A stretch of DNA of 64,000 bases from Pyropia haitanensis. Its lineage: Eukaryota > Rhodophyta > Bangiophyceae > Bangiales > Bangiaceae. Positions 12,401-22,650 of the stretch are shown here, piece after piece. Under the pieces are notes generated by a model. It made no database searches. It was not told the origin of the DNA and was given only the letters and a program-made list of their open reading frames with translations. Position 1 is the first letter of the stretch. Every line of letters begins with the position of its first letter. The stretch covers positions 1-64,000 of the forward strand of contig SDUX01000050.1 of assembly GCA_008729055.1 (NCBI GenBank). The letters are read 5' to 3'. The position numbers and the translations under genes are program-made.

Positions 12401-13364
12401 GCCCGCACTGCGCTCGAAAGCCATCGTCGTCAGGCCATGCCTGAAGGACACCACGAAGCAATACGTCCGCCGCGACTGGTTGATGCAGCATAACTGGATG
12501 GGGAAGAGCAGAAGACACCGACATAGCTGGTCCAGCTACGTGCGCGTCCGGTTCATCGGCCGCACGACGGGGCTTGTCTCCAACAGCGGCCACACTGCCG
12601 CTGGGAACCGGCGCAGACACAGCATCCTGCTGCACGGGCACCAACATTGCGGGAAATCGATCGCCCGCAAAAGCTAGAAAGTCCTCCATGCCTCGCTGCT
12701 CGCCCGCCAACGCCAAGAGGACCTGCCACGCCCGACCATCCAAAGGCGCCAGGCGGGACTCCGCCGACACCGCCAGAACATTCACCTCCCTTGAAACGTC
12801 GTCGTCATGCCGCACGTCGTCAACGTCGACGCCTACGCCCGTCGAGCTCCCGGCCCCATCCGCCAAAACAGCACACCCCGAACGTAGAAGAAAGATACCA
12901 TCAAGCCCGGACGGCGCACGCGGCACCGCAATGAACCGCTTCAACTGCCAAAGGGAGGTGTAGACGCGATCCATACGAGTGTCGACGAGCCACTCCGTCC
13001 GATGAGATATCTTGACAGACACACTCCGCGACAGCCCCGGTCCAAACTCCTGCTCCCGTGACAACGAGGTGCCAACCTCAGTCCCGGGTACGCGTCGAAC
13101 GTGCGAGACGACCCAAAACCGAACAGCTTCCCAAGATGCATCTTCGACTCGCCAAACCGCTTGACCGGAAGGCTCTCGAACTGCGGCTTCCGCTGCAGCA
13201 TTGCAAAGGATGTACACGTCACGTAACTCACTGAGACACATGAGCACACAAGCCGTAGGAAACACACCGTCGTCGCACGACCGCATGTCGGAGAAAGCGC
13301 GAAATCCACGCTCAGCAACAGACGTGACAACGTCCACGACCACAGCGGTCGAAGGACCGCCCAT
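9402..13364 (-). CDS. Beta-class amino-DNA methyltransferase fused to a SET domain (copy A, intact)
   Basis: One open frame of 1,320 residues starts at an ATG in a good context and has a TATA box about 205 bp upstream. Residues 1-650 are unrecognised. Around 710-950 lie the motifs of an N6-adenine/N4-cytosine DNA methylase: ILTDPPYN (DPPY at 719-722, motif IV) first, then VTDFFGGTC (about 910, motif I). That order is typical of the beta class, with a putative target-recognition segment between. Residues about 1110-1295 resemble a SET lysine methyltransferase: GTGVYAARPF, GYVNDC in place of the usual NHSC core, HANVAIH, and ISAGEEVIVWYG near the end. The SET core is altered, so activity is uncertain. 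By inference the protein could couple DNA and histone methylation. It is the only complete copy in the window; B and C keep only the N-terminal part. Confidence 0.85.
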   Translation of the reverse strand: MGGPSTAVVVDVVTSVAERGFRAFSDMRSCDDGVFPTACVLMCLSELRDVYILCNAAAEAAVREPSGQAVWRVEDASWEAVRFWVVSHVRRVPGTEVGTSLSREQEFGPGLSRSVSVKISHRTEWLVDTRMDRVYTSLWQLKRFIAVPRAPSGLDGIFLLRSGCAVLADGAGSSTGVGVDVDDVRHDDDVSREVNVLAVSAESRLAPLDGRAWQVLLALAGEQRGMEDFLAFAGDRFPAMLVPVQQDAVSAPVPSGSVAAVGDKPRRAADEPDAHVAGPAMSVSSALPHPVMLHQPVAADVLLRGVLQAWPDDDGFRAQCGRHGVPSIAALMPFQVVAWLSAVCGLARQPASGRQADLWRFAVLLRGVVHDVLSGFDVVARSVGFSSIESMVAPYLLWHAKECGYVALARPEDDDLFAPVSQSGNLWHAAGPVKCSPAAVPADVLSRTPAANKQLRVVAHLLHGHLYWCTRLDRLEGEPALADRLGVGRKRPRRPSTTTTDEEGGAFSDLVARASSDTGGSSEARKGKQPGRVDRRRQPLSGRVSVADYRPPRWSGDLTEVPQVLLSVLASLSAFKRVPVTSGGSVTAGIGPGGGGTLRSRLCGRGVTRASGVAAVLAAGSRRGLAPAAHGQTAAPDLVSAWSTVTRALRALVQVHVCPFEDLVTVHDEVLQQQEQLTKQTRGDDSHGRAVVRGQAASSAPSHPIPRCLTGQVQLILTDPPYNIRRDANLPQSAHDVLTESQMLRCAHLFMLLLRPGGHLLVFCSSAQHPEWVRVLRGLRDRGKRGARDGKSAFAVDGAPLVTIKDPHAIATARRSSTNLTNKTEMIVHATRCGASAQEAYEMVNYRTFNRVPSRFLAHDNVIDNVRPPGVSEVVYRVEEGSRQWIRPEQKAIALASELLLRFSQCGDLVTDFFGGTCFVAAAALRMPLGQYRRVVCCDADADVIRAALPRLRREFVEQVIAGGYANFPSVGGDPSVVAAAHVVRQLAPVVVNVGRGEEDVPRLAPPLVPFGADWSPPAGRPCHSALPLSVIQLLASRWARAADEERVGRESFPSVPPPGRDVAAAVLALANVPVGAWPRKYQCALSTEDGTALREHAAAELGLFLATSGLAGGSAGTGVYAARPFRDGAVVAPFFGAITYTDLGVKANRTVRYASSVLGSYGPTAQDCSERALAVSVRTTCAGEGQRSDDTAPGESSEESTVWIVPSVCCVAGYVNDCTAVSKVDQAASASTHEVIPRAHANVAIHVKPKVSGDDLTIDDLLSVDAVQFIACRDISAGEEVIVWYGSDYVFLHDEEVRGGRASGGRLVSRSTPHTFAGV

Positions 13365-13566
13365 GGCTGCACAAGTGTCGTCCGACGAAGCACAGAAGCG
13401 TCGTCAGAGGCAACAAAGTCTGCGACGTGACGGTGGGTATCGAGTCCGACGGGTGCGGCCGACAGTGGAAAAAGAGAGCGTGAAACCGGACGGGAAAAAG
13501 GGGGCTGCAGAACGTCCGAATGTGGCGCGAATCTAGCATGATCACGTGGACCCAGCAATATGACCG

Positions 13567-13574
13567 TATTTATA
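13567..13574 (-). promoter_or_regulatory. TATA box of MTase-SET gene A
   Basis: The minus strand reads TATAAATA about 205 bp upstream of the ATG at 13364. It is preserved at 58909-58916 in module C. Confidence 0.65.
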
Positions 13575-13907
13575 GACATAGGTGCTCGACCAAGAGGCCC
13601 AAAGTACGCTTTGAACGACCCTCTAAATCCAATCGTAAATCGAAAAGTAATTGACCTCCCTCAACAAATAAACAAAAGAAATACTTACTTAGGGTGATAC
13701 CCTGACTCTGAGGAAAGCGAGTAGTACTACTCATCTTCCTGCCGTGCGACCAGCATGACAGACTGTCCGATCGCGTGAAAAGCCATCCTGCCAAAAGACC
13801 GAGTTATAACAAATGGACAGTGGACGTGTGCAAATGATCGACATGAGATTATGTAGTGCTACTCAACATCAACGAAGAAGAGGCGCCCAAAGTCACCCAA
13901 GATCCAA

Positions 13908-14313
13908 TACAACTGCACGTCACCAGTGGTCGAGTAGTACTACTGGTCATCATTGATCGAGTAGTACTACTGGTCATCCTTGGCCGAGTAGTGCCACTGG
14001 TCATCCTTGGTCGAGTAGTACTACTCGTCCTCATTGGTCGAGTAGTGCGACTCGTCATCGATGCTCAAGTTACACAACTGGTGATCATTTGTCGAGTAGT
14101 ACTACTCGTCATCGACCGTTGAGCAGCACCACTCGTCTTGCTGGGTGGAGTAGCACTACTCGTCTTGGTGGGTCAAGTAGCACTACTCGTCCCTGTCGGT
14201 CGAAAAGTGCTAATGGTCATCCTGGGTCGAGTAGTACTACTGGTCATCATTGGTCGAGTAGTACTACTGGTCATCATTGGTCGAGTAGCACTTCTCGTGT
14301 GGTGGAATGTATT
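13908..14313. repeat. 27-bp tandem array carrying GTAGTACTAC palindromes (MTase A upstream)
   Basis: About 15 units of 27 bp hold a consensus of GTCGAGTAGTACTACTGG followed by TCATC-type spacer. Exact core copies lie at 13934, 13961, 14015 and 14096 and again near 14230-14260; intervening units carry one-base variants. A lone copy lies at 13721. The array is about 540-950 bp upstream of the MTase ATG and downstream of the ParB stop. A plus-strand reading frame runs through it only because 27 is a multiple of three. Confidence 0.85.
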
Positions 14314-14589
14314 TAATATTACAATTACCGGCGAGGAACGAACAGTGCTGATCACGCACAGAGTGACGAATAGGGAAGCGTGTTGGATCGAGTGGTGCTG
14401 CGTATCGTTCGAATCGAGGCAGGTGTTGGCGATGGCAGCAAGTCGGAATTCCTCAGCGTGCTGGTGTGCTTTTCTGGTGACGCACGAAAGAGAGGAGCCA
14501 AGACGTGTGTGACAATGAACGCATTACGCAAGCTTGCTATTCTATCAACAAATCATGCAATCGACAGAAACTCTCGCACGGGCAGGCTC

Positions 14590-17500
14590 TCACTCATCGC
14601 CGTCACCCTCCTCCCCCTCCTCCTCCTCCTCGTCCTCCACATGCTTATCCTCGTCACTCTCTCCGTCATCGTCTCCAGCGTCCCCGTCATCCCCGCCACT
14701 GTTGTCACTGCCGCCGTCTCGGTTGACGCTCGCATCCTTGGCGGACCCGGCGCCATCTTCTTGTTCGTCTTCACCAACACCCTCCATGGCGACAGGCGCC
14801 TCTGCAACCGGAGCCACATCTGCAGCCGCCTCGGGTTCAGATGGGGCTGCCGCGGAAGATGACGCCCGGGCCTTGGCACCAGCTGCTTCGGCTGCGTCCT
14901 CCATTACGACATCCTTGTCGCCGTCAGCGGCCGACGTGGCTTCCTCTTGCGAGGCGACGTTGTCACGCTTCTTGCCGCCAGGAGATGTCGTCTGGTCGTC
15001 GCCTTCTGCCTTGGCGATCGCTTCGTCTTGGGGGATGGCGTTGCTTGCAAACGTCACTCGGCTCACGGGGAAGATCGCGTCCTTGAGAGGTTGACAAGGA
15101 TGCTGCAGGTACATGTGAAGACGGACAGAGCGAGAGTACGCCAGCTCCACGGGTGCCTTGTTGATGCGAGAGATGTCCTCGTCCGCGCCGCAGCCAGCGT
15201 GCACCAAGTCACTGCGGCAAAGAAGGACGGAGTTCTTGGGAATCTCGATGACCTCGCTCACGAGCGTCCGGTCCACAAGATGCCCGTCCTCAATACGCCG
15301 CAGAGCAAGCACGCTGCCCGGCCACACCGCCAACACAAAAGGATCGTAGCCGGACGCCATCATGAAGAAGCCCTTGGTCAGCGGCATCTTGTACTTCTTG
15401 GCGGACACAAACTGAACATCTTCGTCCTCTGCACGCTCGCCGACGGCTTCTGCACCGGTAGATGGACCGCCGGCCTCTTGAGTGGTCGTCACGGTCTCCT
15501 GCTCCAGCTTGTCCTCCAGCAGCCCCGAGTCAATGTGCGGCCGCTGGCGCACGGCATTCTCCGTTGTCAACAGAAGACGGGCCCCAGTTTTGGGCGTGCG
15601 CACGACCGGCCGAGCACTTGGACGACCTTCCGCGGCAGGCACGGCCTCCAAGACCTTGTTGGCGATCGCAGCCATGCAGGCGTCGGCGTGAAGCTTGAGA
15701 GAGAAGACCTCACACTCCGTGTCGTCTTCAGAGCAAGCCACCTTGTTGACCGGCACTGAAAAGCGCCCTTGGCCGTCCGCCAGCGCCGCCTTGTCGAGGT
15801 CCTTGTCGATGTTGTGGATGGGCGCCCATACGTCGAGCACCCTCGCGGTTGACTTGCCGGCCTGCACCTTGGCGATCTCCGCCACCCCAGTCGACGGTTG
15901 GACTTGCTCCGGACCGTCGACCCGAAGCGTGCATCGGCCTCCATCCAGAATGGCATTGCGTCCGAGACGGCGTTCTCGATGATGACCCAACCACGCTCCA
16001 CCAGCGTCTTGGCGTACGCGAGACAGGCGGCGCCACCAAGAAGAGAGATCATACCGGGATTGTCGTCGGGAAGAGAGGTGGGTACGCCCGGCATGCCGCT
16101 CAACAGCTTGATCCCCTGCTGCGCCATAAACGTGGACGTCGTCTGCTCGATTCGGATCCAGTCGGCGCCTGGCACCATGTCGCGCGCTTGATGCTCCGTC
16201 GGCAAAAGGGCGGCAAAGCTTGGCACGCGATAGTGTCCAACGGGAACCGGCGGAGGGGACGAACCGGGAGGCCCAAAGTAGGGCTCGAGTATCTCGCGCC
16301 GATTCGCCGCTGCGTCCTCGTGATAAGTCTCGGAGATGGGAGGGACGGTGTCCTCGTACAGCTTGTCAGCAACTTGGTTGCGAATGTCGTGCCGGCCTTG
16401 GCGACGACCGTTGACGCCCACACGGCGTACCGCACGAGCAAACGGAGACTTGGCGCGAACCGATGTGCCGCGATAAACCTCCTTACGTAGCTGCTGCTCG
16501 GACGGAACAGGCACGAGCTGACCGAGCTCCGGAGGAGGATGTCGAGATCGCTTGCTCCGCCGCTTGTCGCCCTCGGCATCATCTTCGGGCTTCCGCTTGC
16601 CCGCCGTCTTGGCCGTCTCCACGCGGTCGCCTCCGTCGGCGTCCCCAGCACCGGCTGCGTTGCCGCCTTGGCCGGCCGCGTCGCCGTCCTTGTCGCAGGG
16701 GCCACCTTCCCCACCCGCGCCTGCCTTGTCCGCGTCTTGGTTGCCGCCGTTGTGACGCTCGACAGCGTCGGCGGGTCCGGTCTCTGCTCCTCCGCCAGCT
16801 ACGGACGGTCCGCCAACAGCAGGAGCCGGGTCCGCCTGGTCGACAGGCGGCATCTCATCGGCAGAGGCACTTGTCTCCGCGCGAGCCTTGGTTTTCTTGC
16901 CTCTCTTGGACTTGGTCTTGGTGCCTGCTGTCCTCGTCTGCTTCTTCCTGGTAACCTTCTTGGCGCGCGGCGGCGGCGGCGGCGGCGGCGGCGGAGGAGG
17001 ATCGATGAACTCGGCCACCATGCGCTTCCATCGCGGCAGGTGCTCGACGACAAACGGACACGTCGCCGCCAGCACCAGCTTGCTCACCGACGAGCCACCC
17101 CTTGCTCTCTCGAGACCAGCTTCCGTGAAGTCCTGGACGAAGAGCGTCGTCAGCTCGTCGCCCAACGTCATGGTTGCTCCCGGCCGCGTCTGCTGCAGCA
17201 GGTCCAGAGACCCCGTCGACGCGTGGATCGTGGCGGCTTGGACTGACTCCTCGGCGGACGCGGGTGCAGGGGCGGCCACAGAAGGAGCCGCCGGCGCTCC
17301 TGCCGGCTGCTTGCCCTTGCCGGACCACAGAGACCGGACACTGTTGGGCGTGCCGCCTTTCTCCTTGATCTTGTTCAACGTCGCATCTTGAAGGTGCTTG
17401 ATGAAGAGCACCGCGCAGGCGTAGAACGAGCCGTCACTGCCAGCCACGAGCCGACGCACCTTCTTGTCGGCCGTACGATGGCACGTGTACTCCCACGCCA

Positions 17501-19234
17501 TCTTGAGAAGAAGAAGACGCACCGCTTTCTTGTCCGCATGGATGGTCTCGGCGTGCAGCATGATAGGCGAGATGAGGGTGTCGAGGGAGAAGGAGCCATC
17601 GCACCCATCCTTGACCTTGGACGCCTTCAACTTCTCGACCATGTACCTCGTCGACTGGTTGTCCTCCAAAGACAACAAGCCAATGTTGATCATGCGGCGC
17701 ATGCTGGCGTCGCCGTACGCCAGCGTCCCGTCGTTCTTGCACAAGCCGCCAATCTTCTCCTTGAGCAGCTCGTCCATGAGCTCAGACGGCTGCGTGACAC
17801 CAAGCTTGAGACCCGCCTGATGCTTGGCGCGCCGCTCGTTGTGCCTACCGAGAACCCAGTGGCAAAGGAAGACGACGACGTCGGCAGTGTCCATGGCCTT
17901 GGTCTGCACCGTCGACTCGTTCGAGTCGAAACCCAACGACAGCACTTCCGTCTCCGTCATCGGCTTGCCGTCGCGACGCTTGACGAGGGCGTACCGACAG
18001 GTCTCCGACGCATTCGGGAGCTTCCGCTCCAAGACGGTCACCAACGCCATCTGTCGGTGGTGCCCGTCGACGGTGACGTACTGCCGGTCACTCTTGTCCT
18101 CCAGCACACCATCCTCGCCAACCACCAACGGATCAAACGCGCGTTGGTTGCCCAGCGTAAAGTCCTCCGTCACCTTGATCATGCCGTGCGCCCAATCGTA
18201 GCCCGTCGTAGAAAACGAGTTGATGTACTTCTTGACGTCGGCGTGCTCGGTATCACGCACGGATCGGACGAGCACGCGAACGTTGCGCACCCGACCGATG
18301 ATCATGGTGACCTTGTAGAGGCGGGCGAAACGCTGAGCCGCCGAAGCAGACGACCCCGCCGTCGGAACGACGGACCCCGATGCGTCCGGGGTGAACTCGA
18401 TGCCGCGCACAGTGACCGACAGGTTCTGGTCCAACAGCGGCACCCGACGCGACGCCGCAGCGGATGACGCCGATGGCCGCCGCGGTGCTGCAACACGGGA
18501 CGACGGTGTCCGCGCAGCAGACGCGTGGAAGCGCCAGAGGCGTCCTTGGACGAACGCGTCGGCAGGCGGGTCTGTCGAAGGGCGCCGGACCGACCAGCGC
18601 CTGACAAAGGCTCGGGAGTCTTGGCCGCCGGGGGAGAGGCCCTCGAGCCACTCCCAGAGGAGCCACTCCCATCACTGCCACTGGAGCTCTCCTCAGAGCC
18701 AGAGCCCGACTCGTCCCCGTCGCCGCGGAAACCTGCCTCGTCAGCGCCGCCGTCGGAACGGGCCGCATCGGGTTGATCGCCCGACTCGCGCGCGCTGCCG
18801 CCAGCATCAGACGCGCCGGAGCCGCGGCGGGAGGAAGATGACTCGCCGGACTGCGACCGAGACGCAGCCCCAGACGCCGGCCGGCTGCCAGAAGCGCCAC
18901 CAGACTCAGCGCCAGAATCACTGGCCTCCGAGGGCGGGCGCAGAAGCAATGCCGCCTCGGCAGCGTCACAGGCCGCCACTTGCGTGCGACCGCCCGCAGG
19001 GGCGACAGCACTAGGTTGCGGCGACGGCGAACGAGAGGCGGGTCCACCACCGCCACGAGCAGATGCCCCAGCGGCACGACCGCCACGTCCACGACCACGC
19101 CCACCGCGGCCGCGAGAAGAATCCGCAGCACGGGGACTGTCCGCGGCAGCCGCCGCCGAACTGCCACCGCGACCGCGCCCACCGCCTCCACGACCCCGAG
19201 CACGAGAGGTCGCCTTTCGCGGCGACCGAGCCAT
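14590..19234 (-). pseudogene. ParB-like/2-oxoglutarate dioxygenase fusion, copy A (two frame breaks)
   Basis: The start is the ATG at 19234 (MARSPRKATSRAR) in a good context, 222 bp downstream of a TATA box. The N-terminus is RGG- and Ser-rich. A ParB/sulfiredoxin-like motif, VTVDGHHRQMAL, lies at about 18050-18085. A helical region, KKQTR/KRRSKRSR basic stretches and an EHQARD segment follow. The C-terminal third has double-stranded beta-helix features of Fe(II)/2OG dioxygenases: PHID (HxD, about 15526-15540), LVHAG (distal His, about 15190-15205) and SVRLHMYL (candidate 2OG-binding Arg). An acidic tail ends it. Two lesions relative to copy C break the frame: a one-base deletion near 18522-18530, and a divergent 69-nt patch at about 15884-15952 that is 4 nt shorter. 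The likely substrate is nucleic acid, by inference only. Confidence 0.8.
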
Positions 19235-19455
19235 GCCGCGGGCAAGGTGAGGACGAGCCCAGGGGGAAGGGAAAGTGGTGTGCGAAAAGACGGTGTGAGG
19301 GGGTACGTAACAGAGCCGACAGAGAGCAGTGTGGAGAGGTGATTGCCAAAGGAAGGGCAGGTGTGGGGTAAGCACGCGAGGTACCAGAGATTTGGAGTGA
19401 AGGCAGGGGATCGGATGGCGGACAAAGAAGACCTGGACGGACGTCACAAGCACGG

Positions 19456-19463
19456 TATTTATA
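19456..19463 (-). promoter_or_regulatory. TATA box of ParB-dioxygenase gene A
   Basis: The minus strand reads TATAAATA about 222 bp upstream of the ATG at 19234. Its placement defines that ATG rather than the longer open frame reaching 19522, which would start upstream of the TATA box. Confidence 0.65.
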
Positions 19464-19685
19464 GATACGGACACCCTTCCAATGGCCCGATTTCGAGGGG
19501 CCCGAGCATGTCTCTCGGCCACGTAAATCGAAACGCGTGATCCAAAAAAAATAGGTCAATAAATGGTCAATAACAATTCCGGGCGACTGGTCTGTCAGAA
19601 AAGTAAGTCCAACTAAGTCGCACTTACGATAATTGTTTTCGACCGAGAGCTGTGAAACGAAAGACATTGTGGAAGACGTCTGCCA

Positions 19686-20510
19686 GTAGTACTACTGGTA
19701 CACACTCGACCCATCAGCCCTGGACAGAAAAGGTCCACAACTCCCACGACCAGTAGTGCTACTGAACATCACATGCAAAATGGACCACTCTGCGTGGAGG
19801 GAGTATTGCTACTCGTGGCAATGCCCAGAGGCCCTGCTGACCATGTGCAGTAACCTCGGTGGCTGTCTGAACTGGACACCAGTAGTACTACTGGTGTCGT
19901 CACCAATGGAGGGGTGCTGTGCATTTGGTCCGAGTAGCAGTACTGGGCACGTGCCCCAGTAGTACTACTGGTCTGCCTTGGTCAACTCGATACGAGTAGC
20001 ACTACTCTCCCGTCACCCCAGACCACAACTGGCGGGGTCCTGTCCTGTTGGTTCGAGTAGCACTACTGGTTGCATGCCCGAGTAGCACTTCTGGCCTGGC
20101 TGTCTGAACTGGTCACCAGTAGTACTACTGGTGTCGTCACCACTGGAGGGGTGCTGTGAATTTGGTCCTAGCAGTACTGGGCACGTGCCCCAGTAGTACT
20201 ACTGGTCTGCCTTGGTCAACTCGATACGAGTAGCACTACTCTCCCGTCACCCCAGACCACAACTGGCGGGGTCCTGTCCAGTTGGTTGGAGTAGCACTAC
20301 TGGTTGCATGCTCCAGTAGCACTACTGGCCTGGCTGTCTGAGCTCGAGAAGAGTAGCACTTGTCGTGTTGTGAACCAGGAGCACCACTGGCGGGGTTCAG
20401 TGAAGTGGGTACGAGTAGCACTACTGGGCACATGCACCAGTAGCACTGGCTTGCTGACTTTGTTACAAGCAGGACCACTGATGTCGTGGATCAGTAGTAC
20501 TACTCGGATG
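19686..20510. repeat. Palindrome-rich intergenic array with a 235-bp tandem duplication
   Basis: CAGTAGTACTACTGG palindromes lie at 19686, about 19883, 19961, 20118, 20193 and 20492, with many GAGTAGCACTACT variants. A 235-bp segment is duplicated in tandem (about 19866-20100 and 20101-20335). The array lies 450-1,280 bp upstream of the ParB gene A ATG and about 185 bp beyond the helicase B stop. Confidence 0.8.
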
Positions 20511-20694
20511 GTACGGTGCGGTGTCGATCCAAGTCCTTCAGTTAAGTATTGAAATCTGCATGTGTTGTGACCCATCAGTGAAACGTCCAACTTTGGTGAG
20601 TTGTGAATTTTTTATCGAATGTAATTGGAAACAAATTCGGAATTAACATTCCCCCTCCTCAGCTTTATGGCGCCAACTCAAAATTCACGCATTG

Positions 20695-22606
20695 TCAAAA
20701 CGATAGATCAAACGCACGCGCCAAGACAGGTGCAAACAAAACGATGTTGGGCAGCTTACCGCCGCTCGTGAGCCAGCGCGCAATCGCGTCTGTACCTTGC
20801 TGGCGCGTGTTGGGCCCCCACGCCAGCAGCTCGTCGGGGATAAGGCGCTCTGGCGCTCCTTGGCTGGCATGACTTGGCGGGGTCGTCCACTTGACTTGGC
20901 ATGCCTTGAACAAGGCCGGCGCAAAGTCAGGCTTGCCGACAGACATGTGGGTGCGCGCCAGGAGCACCTGGATGAGGATGACCTTGATGCACAACGTCCA
21001 CGGGCACTTGGTCGGCCCAAGTTGCGCTGCCCCGTGCATGTCGTGCGCCGTCTCGTCGTCGCAGCGCACCGTCCGTGGCAAACAGCAGCCGTCACAGCGA
21101 ACGATGGTCGGGTCGATGTGCCCATCCGTGTTGAGATCCCAAGGCTTGGGGTCCTCCTTGCAAATGCTGCGCGGTTGACAGCAAACGTCTCCCATTGTCG
21201 GCGTCCTCGCCGACTCGCGTAGGATGCTCGGTCGAACGCAGTTCATGCAAACACGAATAAAGCACGAGGAAGACGTGTGCTTCATGCCGACAGAGACAGG
21301 CACAGACAGCGCGCGGCACCACGAGCATGGCGGCTGGTAGCCCCCCTGGTCGTAGCTGCGCCACACAGCAAGTGCTGCACGCTGGCCTCGCTCAACAGTC
21401 TCCTGGGTGAGCGCAAAAGCCGCCAGCGCCCGGTCATCCGCCAGCGCGTAGCGGGCACTCTCAAACACGGCGGGTTGGAGAGACGCGGGAGGAGGAGGAG
21501 CGGACGAGGATGACGGGCCATCGCCGGCATTGGCACGACTGCCTCCACGAGCAGTGGCAGAGCCCGGAACGACAGAGGTTGGCGGAACTGCAACTGCTTG
21601 CGACAGCGTCAGCGGCGACGTCATGACCGGACCACGACTGAGGCCCCCAGTGTCACCTCTCATCGAAGACTCGATGAGGGTGGTCGTTGTCGGCGTGGGC
21701 GGCGGCCCCGACGACGGAGGGGTCATGACCATGTCGTCTGCCAGGCGCCTCCTTGTCGGAAAACGAAGCCCCGGCAGAGGAGTGCGCAATCGCGCGCTGC
21801 GCTCTGCCGCTGTCTCACTTGCCCCGCCGCCAGAGGAAGAGCCGCCAGGGTGGTATTCACGGCGGCCACCACTGGCGCCAGAGTCGGGAGGGTTGGCGGG
21901 TGACCCCGCGCCATCCGACTCGCGACGGCGCTTCAGCCGCTGCTGCTGCTCCTCACAATAGTCGCAGCGCGCAAACCCGCCCGCAATGCACGACACAAAC
22001 GTGTCTCGCGTACAGCCATCGAGGGTGGCGTCCAAGCCGAGCCTGCGGCACTCGGTAGCAGGGAGGGCAGACCACAAGTCAAAGTTGCCCAGGGCCGCCA
22101 AGTTGGGCACCCGCTCGACCGTCGCCTGCGACATGAGCACGCGCGAGTAGCCCTGTGGGTTCCACACGACCGCCGTGCCCACCAGCGACGGAGACCGGCA
22201 CAGGCGACCAGACGCTTGGCCAAACGTCAACAGGTTCCGACCGCCGAGGAACAAAGCCCACACCATGGAGGGGAAGTCGGTGCCTGTCGAAACCGCAGGA
22301 GAGCCGACGACGATGACAACGCCGACAGACGGGCGCGCGATGGTGGAAGCCACGACCTCGGCCGCGGACTTGCTGCCGGTGTACGACGCGATCAAGGAGG
22401 CGTCATCAGCTGGGCGGCCGCCATCGGAAAAGAGGGTGTGCACATGGAACGTTGGCCGCGTGTCGGGCTCGGGGTCACCGCCGCCGCCATCGCCACCGGC
22501 GCGGGTCGTGCCGCTCGTGGGGCCAGAGGCGCTCGCCGAGACAACCGGTGCGGAGGAGTGGGCAGGTGCGGCGGGAGCACGGGGGGCACCAAGGGGCGCC
22601 GCCGCC

Positions 22607-22650
<44 letters not shown>

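Larger units (their letters stand above)
1..18653. other. Module A, near-identical to module C (47666-64000)
   Basis: Positions 1-5183 match 47666-52844, and 11199-18653 match 56541-64000 at a constant offset of about 45,342-45,347. Differences are scattered substitutions, length changes in simple repeats, the unit-array differences and the MTase deletion in C. Module B between them is a diverged paralogue in the same order and orientation. Confidence 0.85.

Noticed and set aside
13908..14313. CRISPR-like array
   Set aside because: There are no unique spacers; the repeats are contiguous and degenerate, and the genome is eukaryotic.
14395..14415. tRNA B-box-like GTTCGAATC
   Set aside because: No A box or cloverleaf could be built around it. 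The match is an isolated word.
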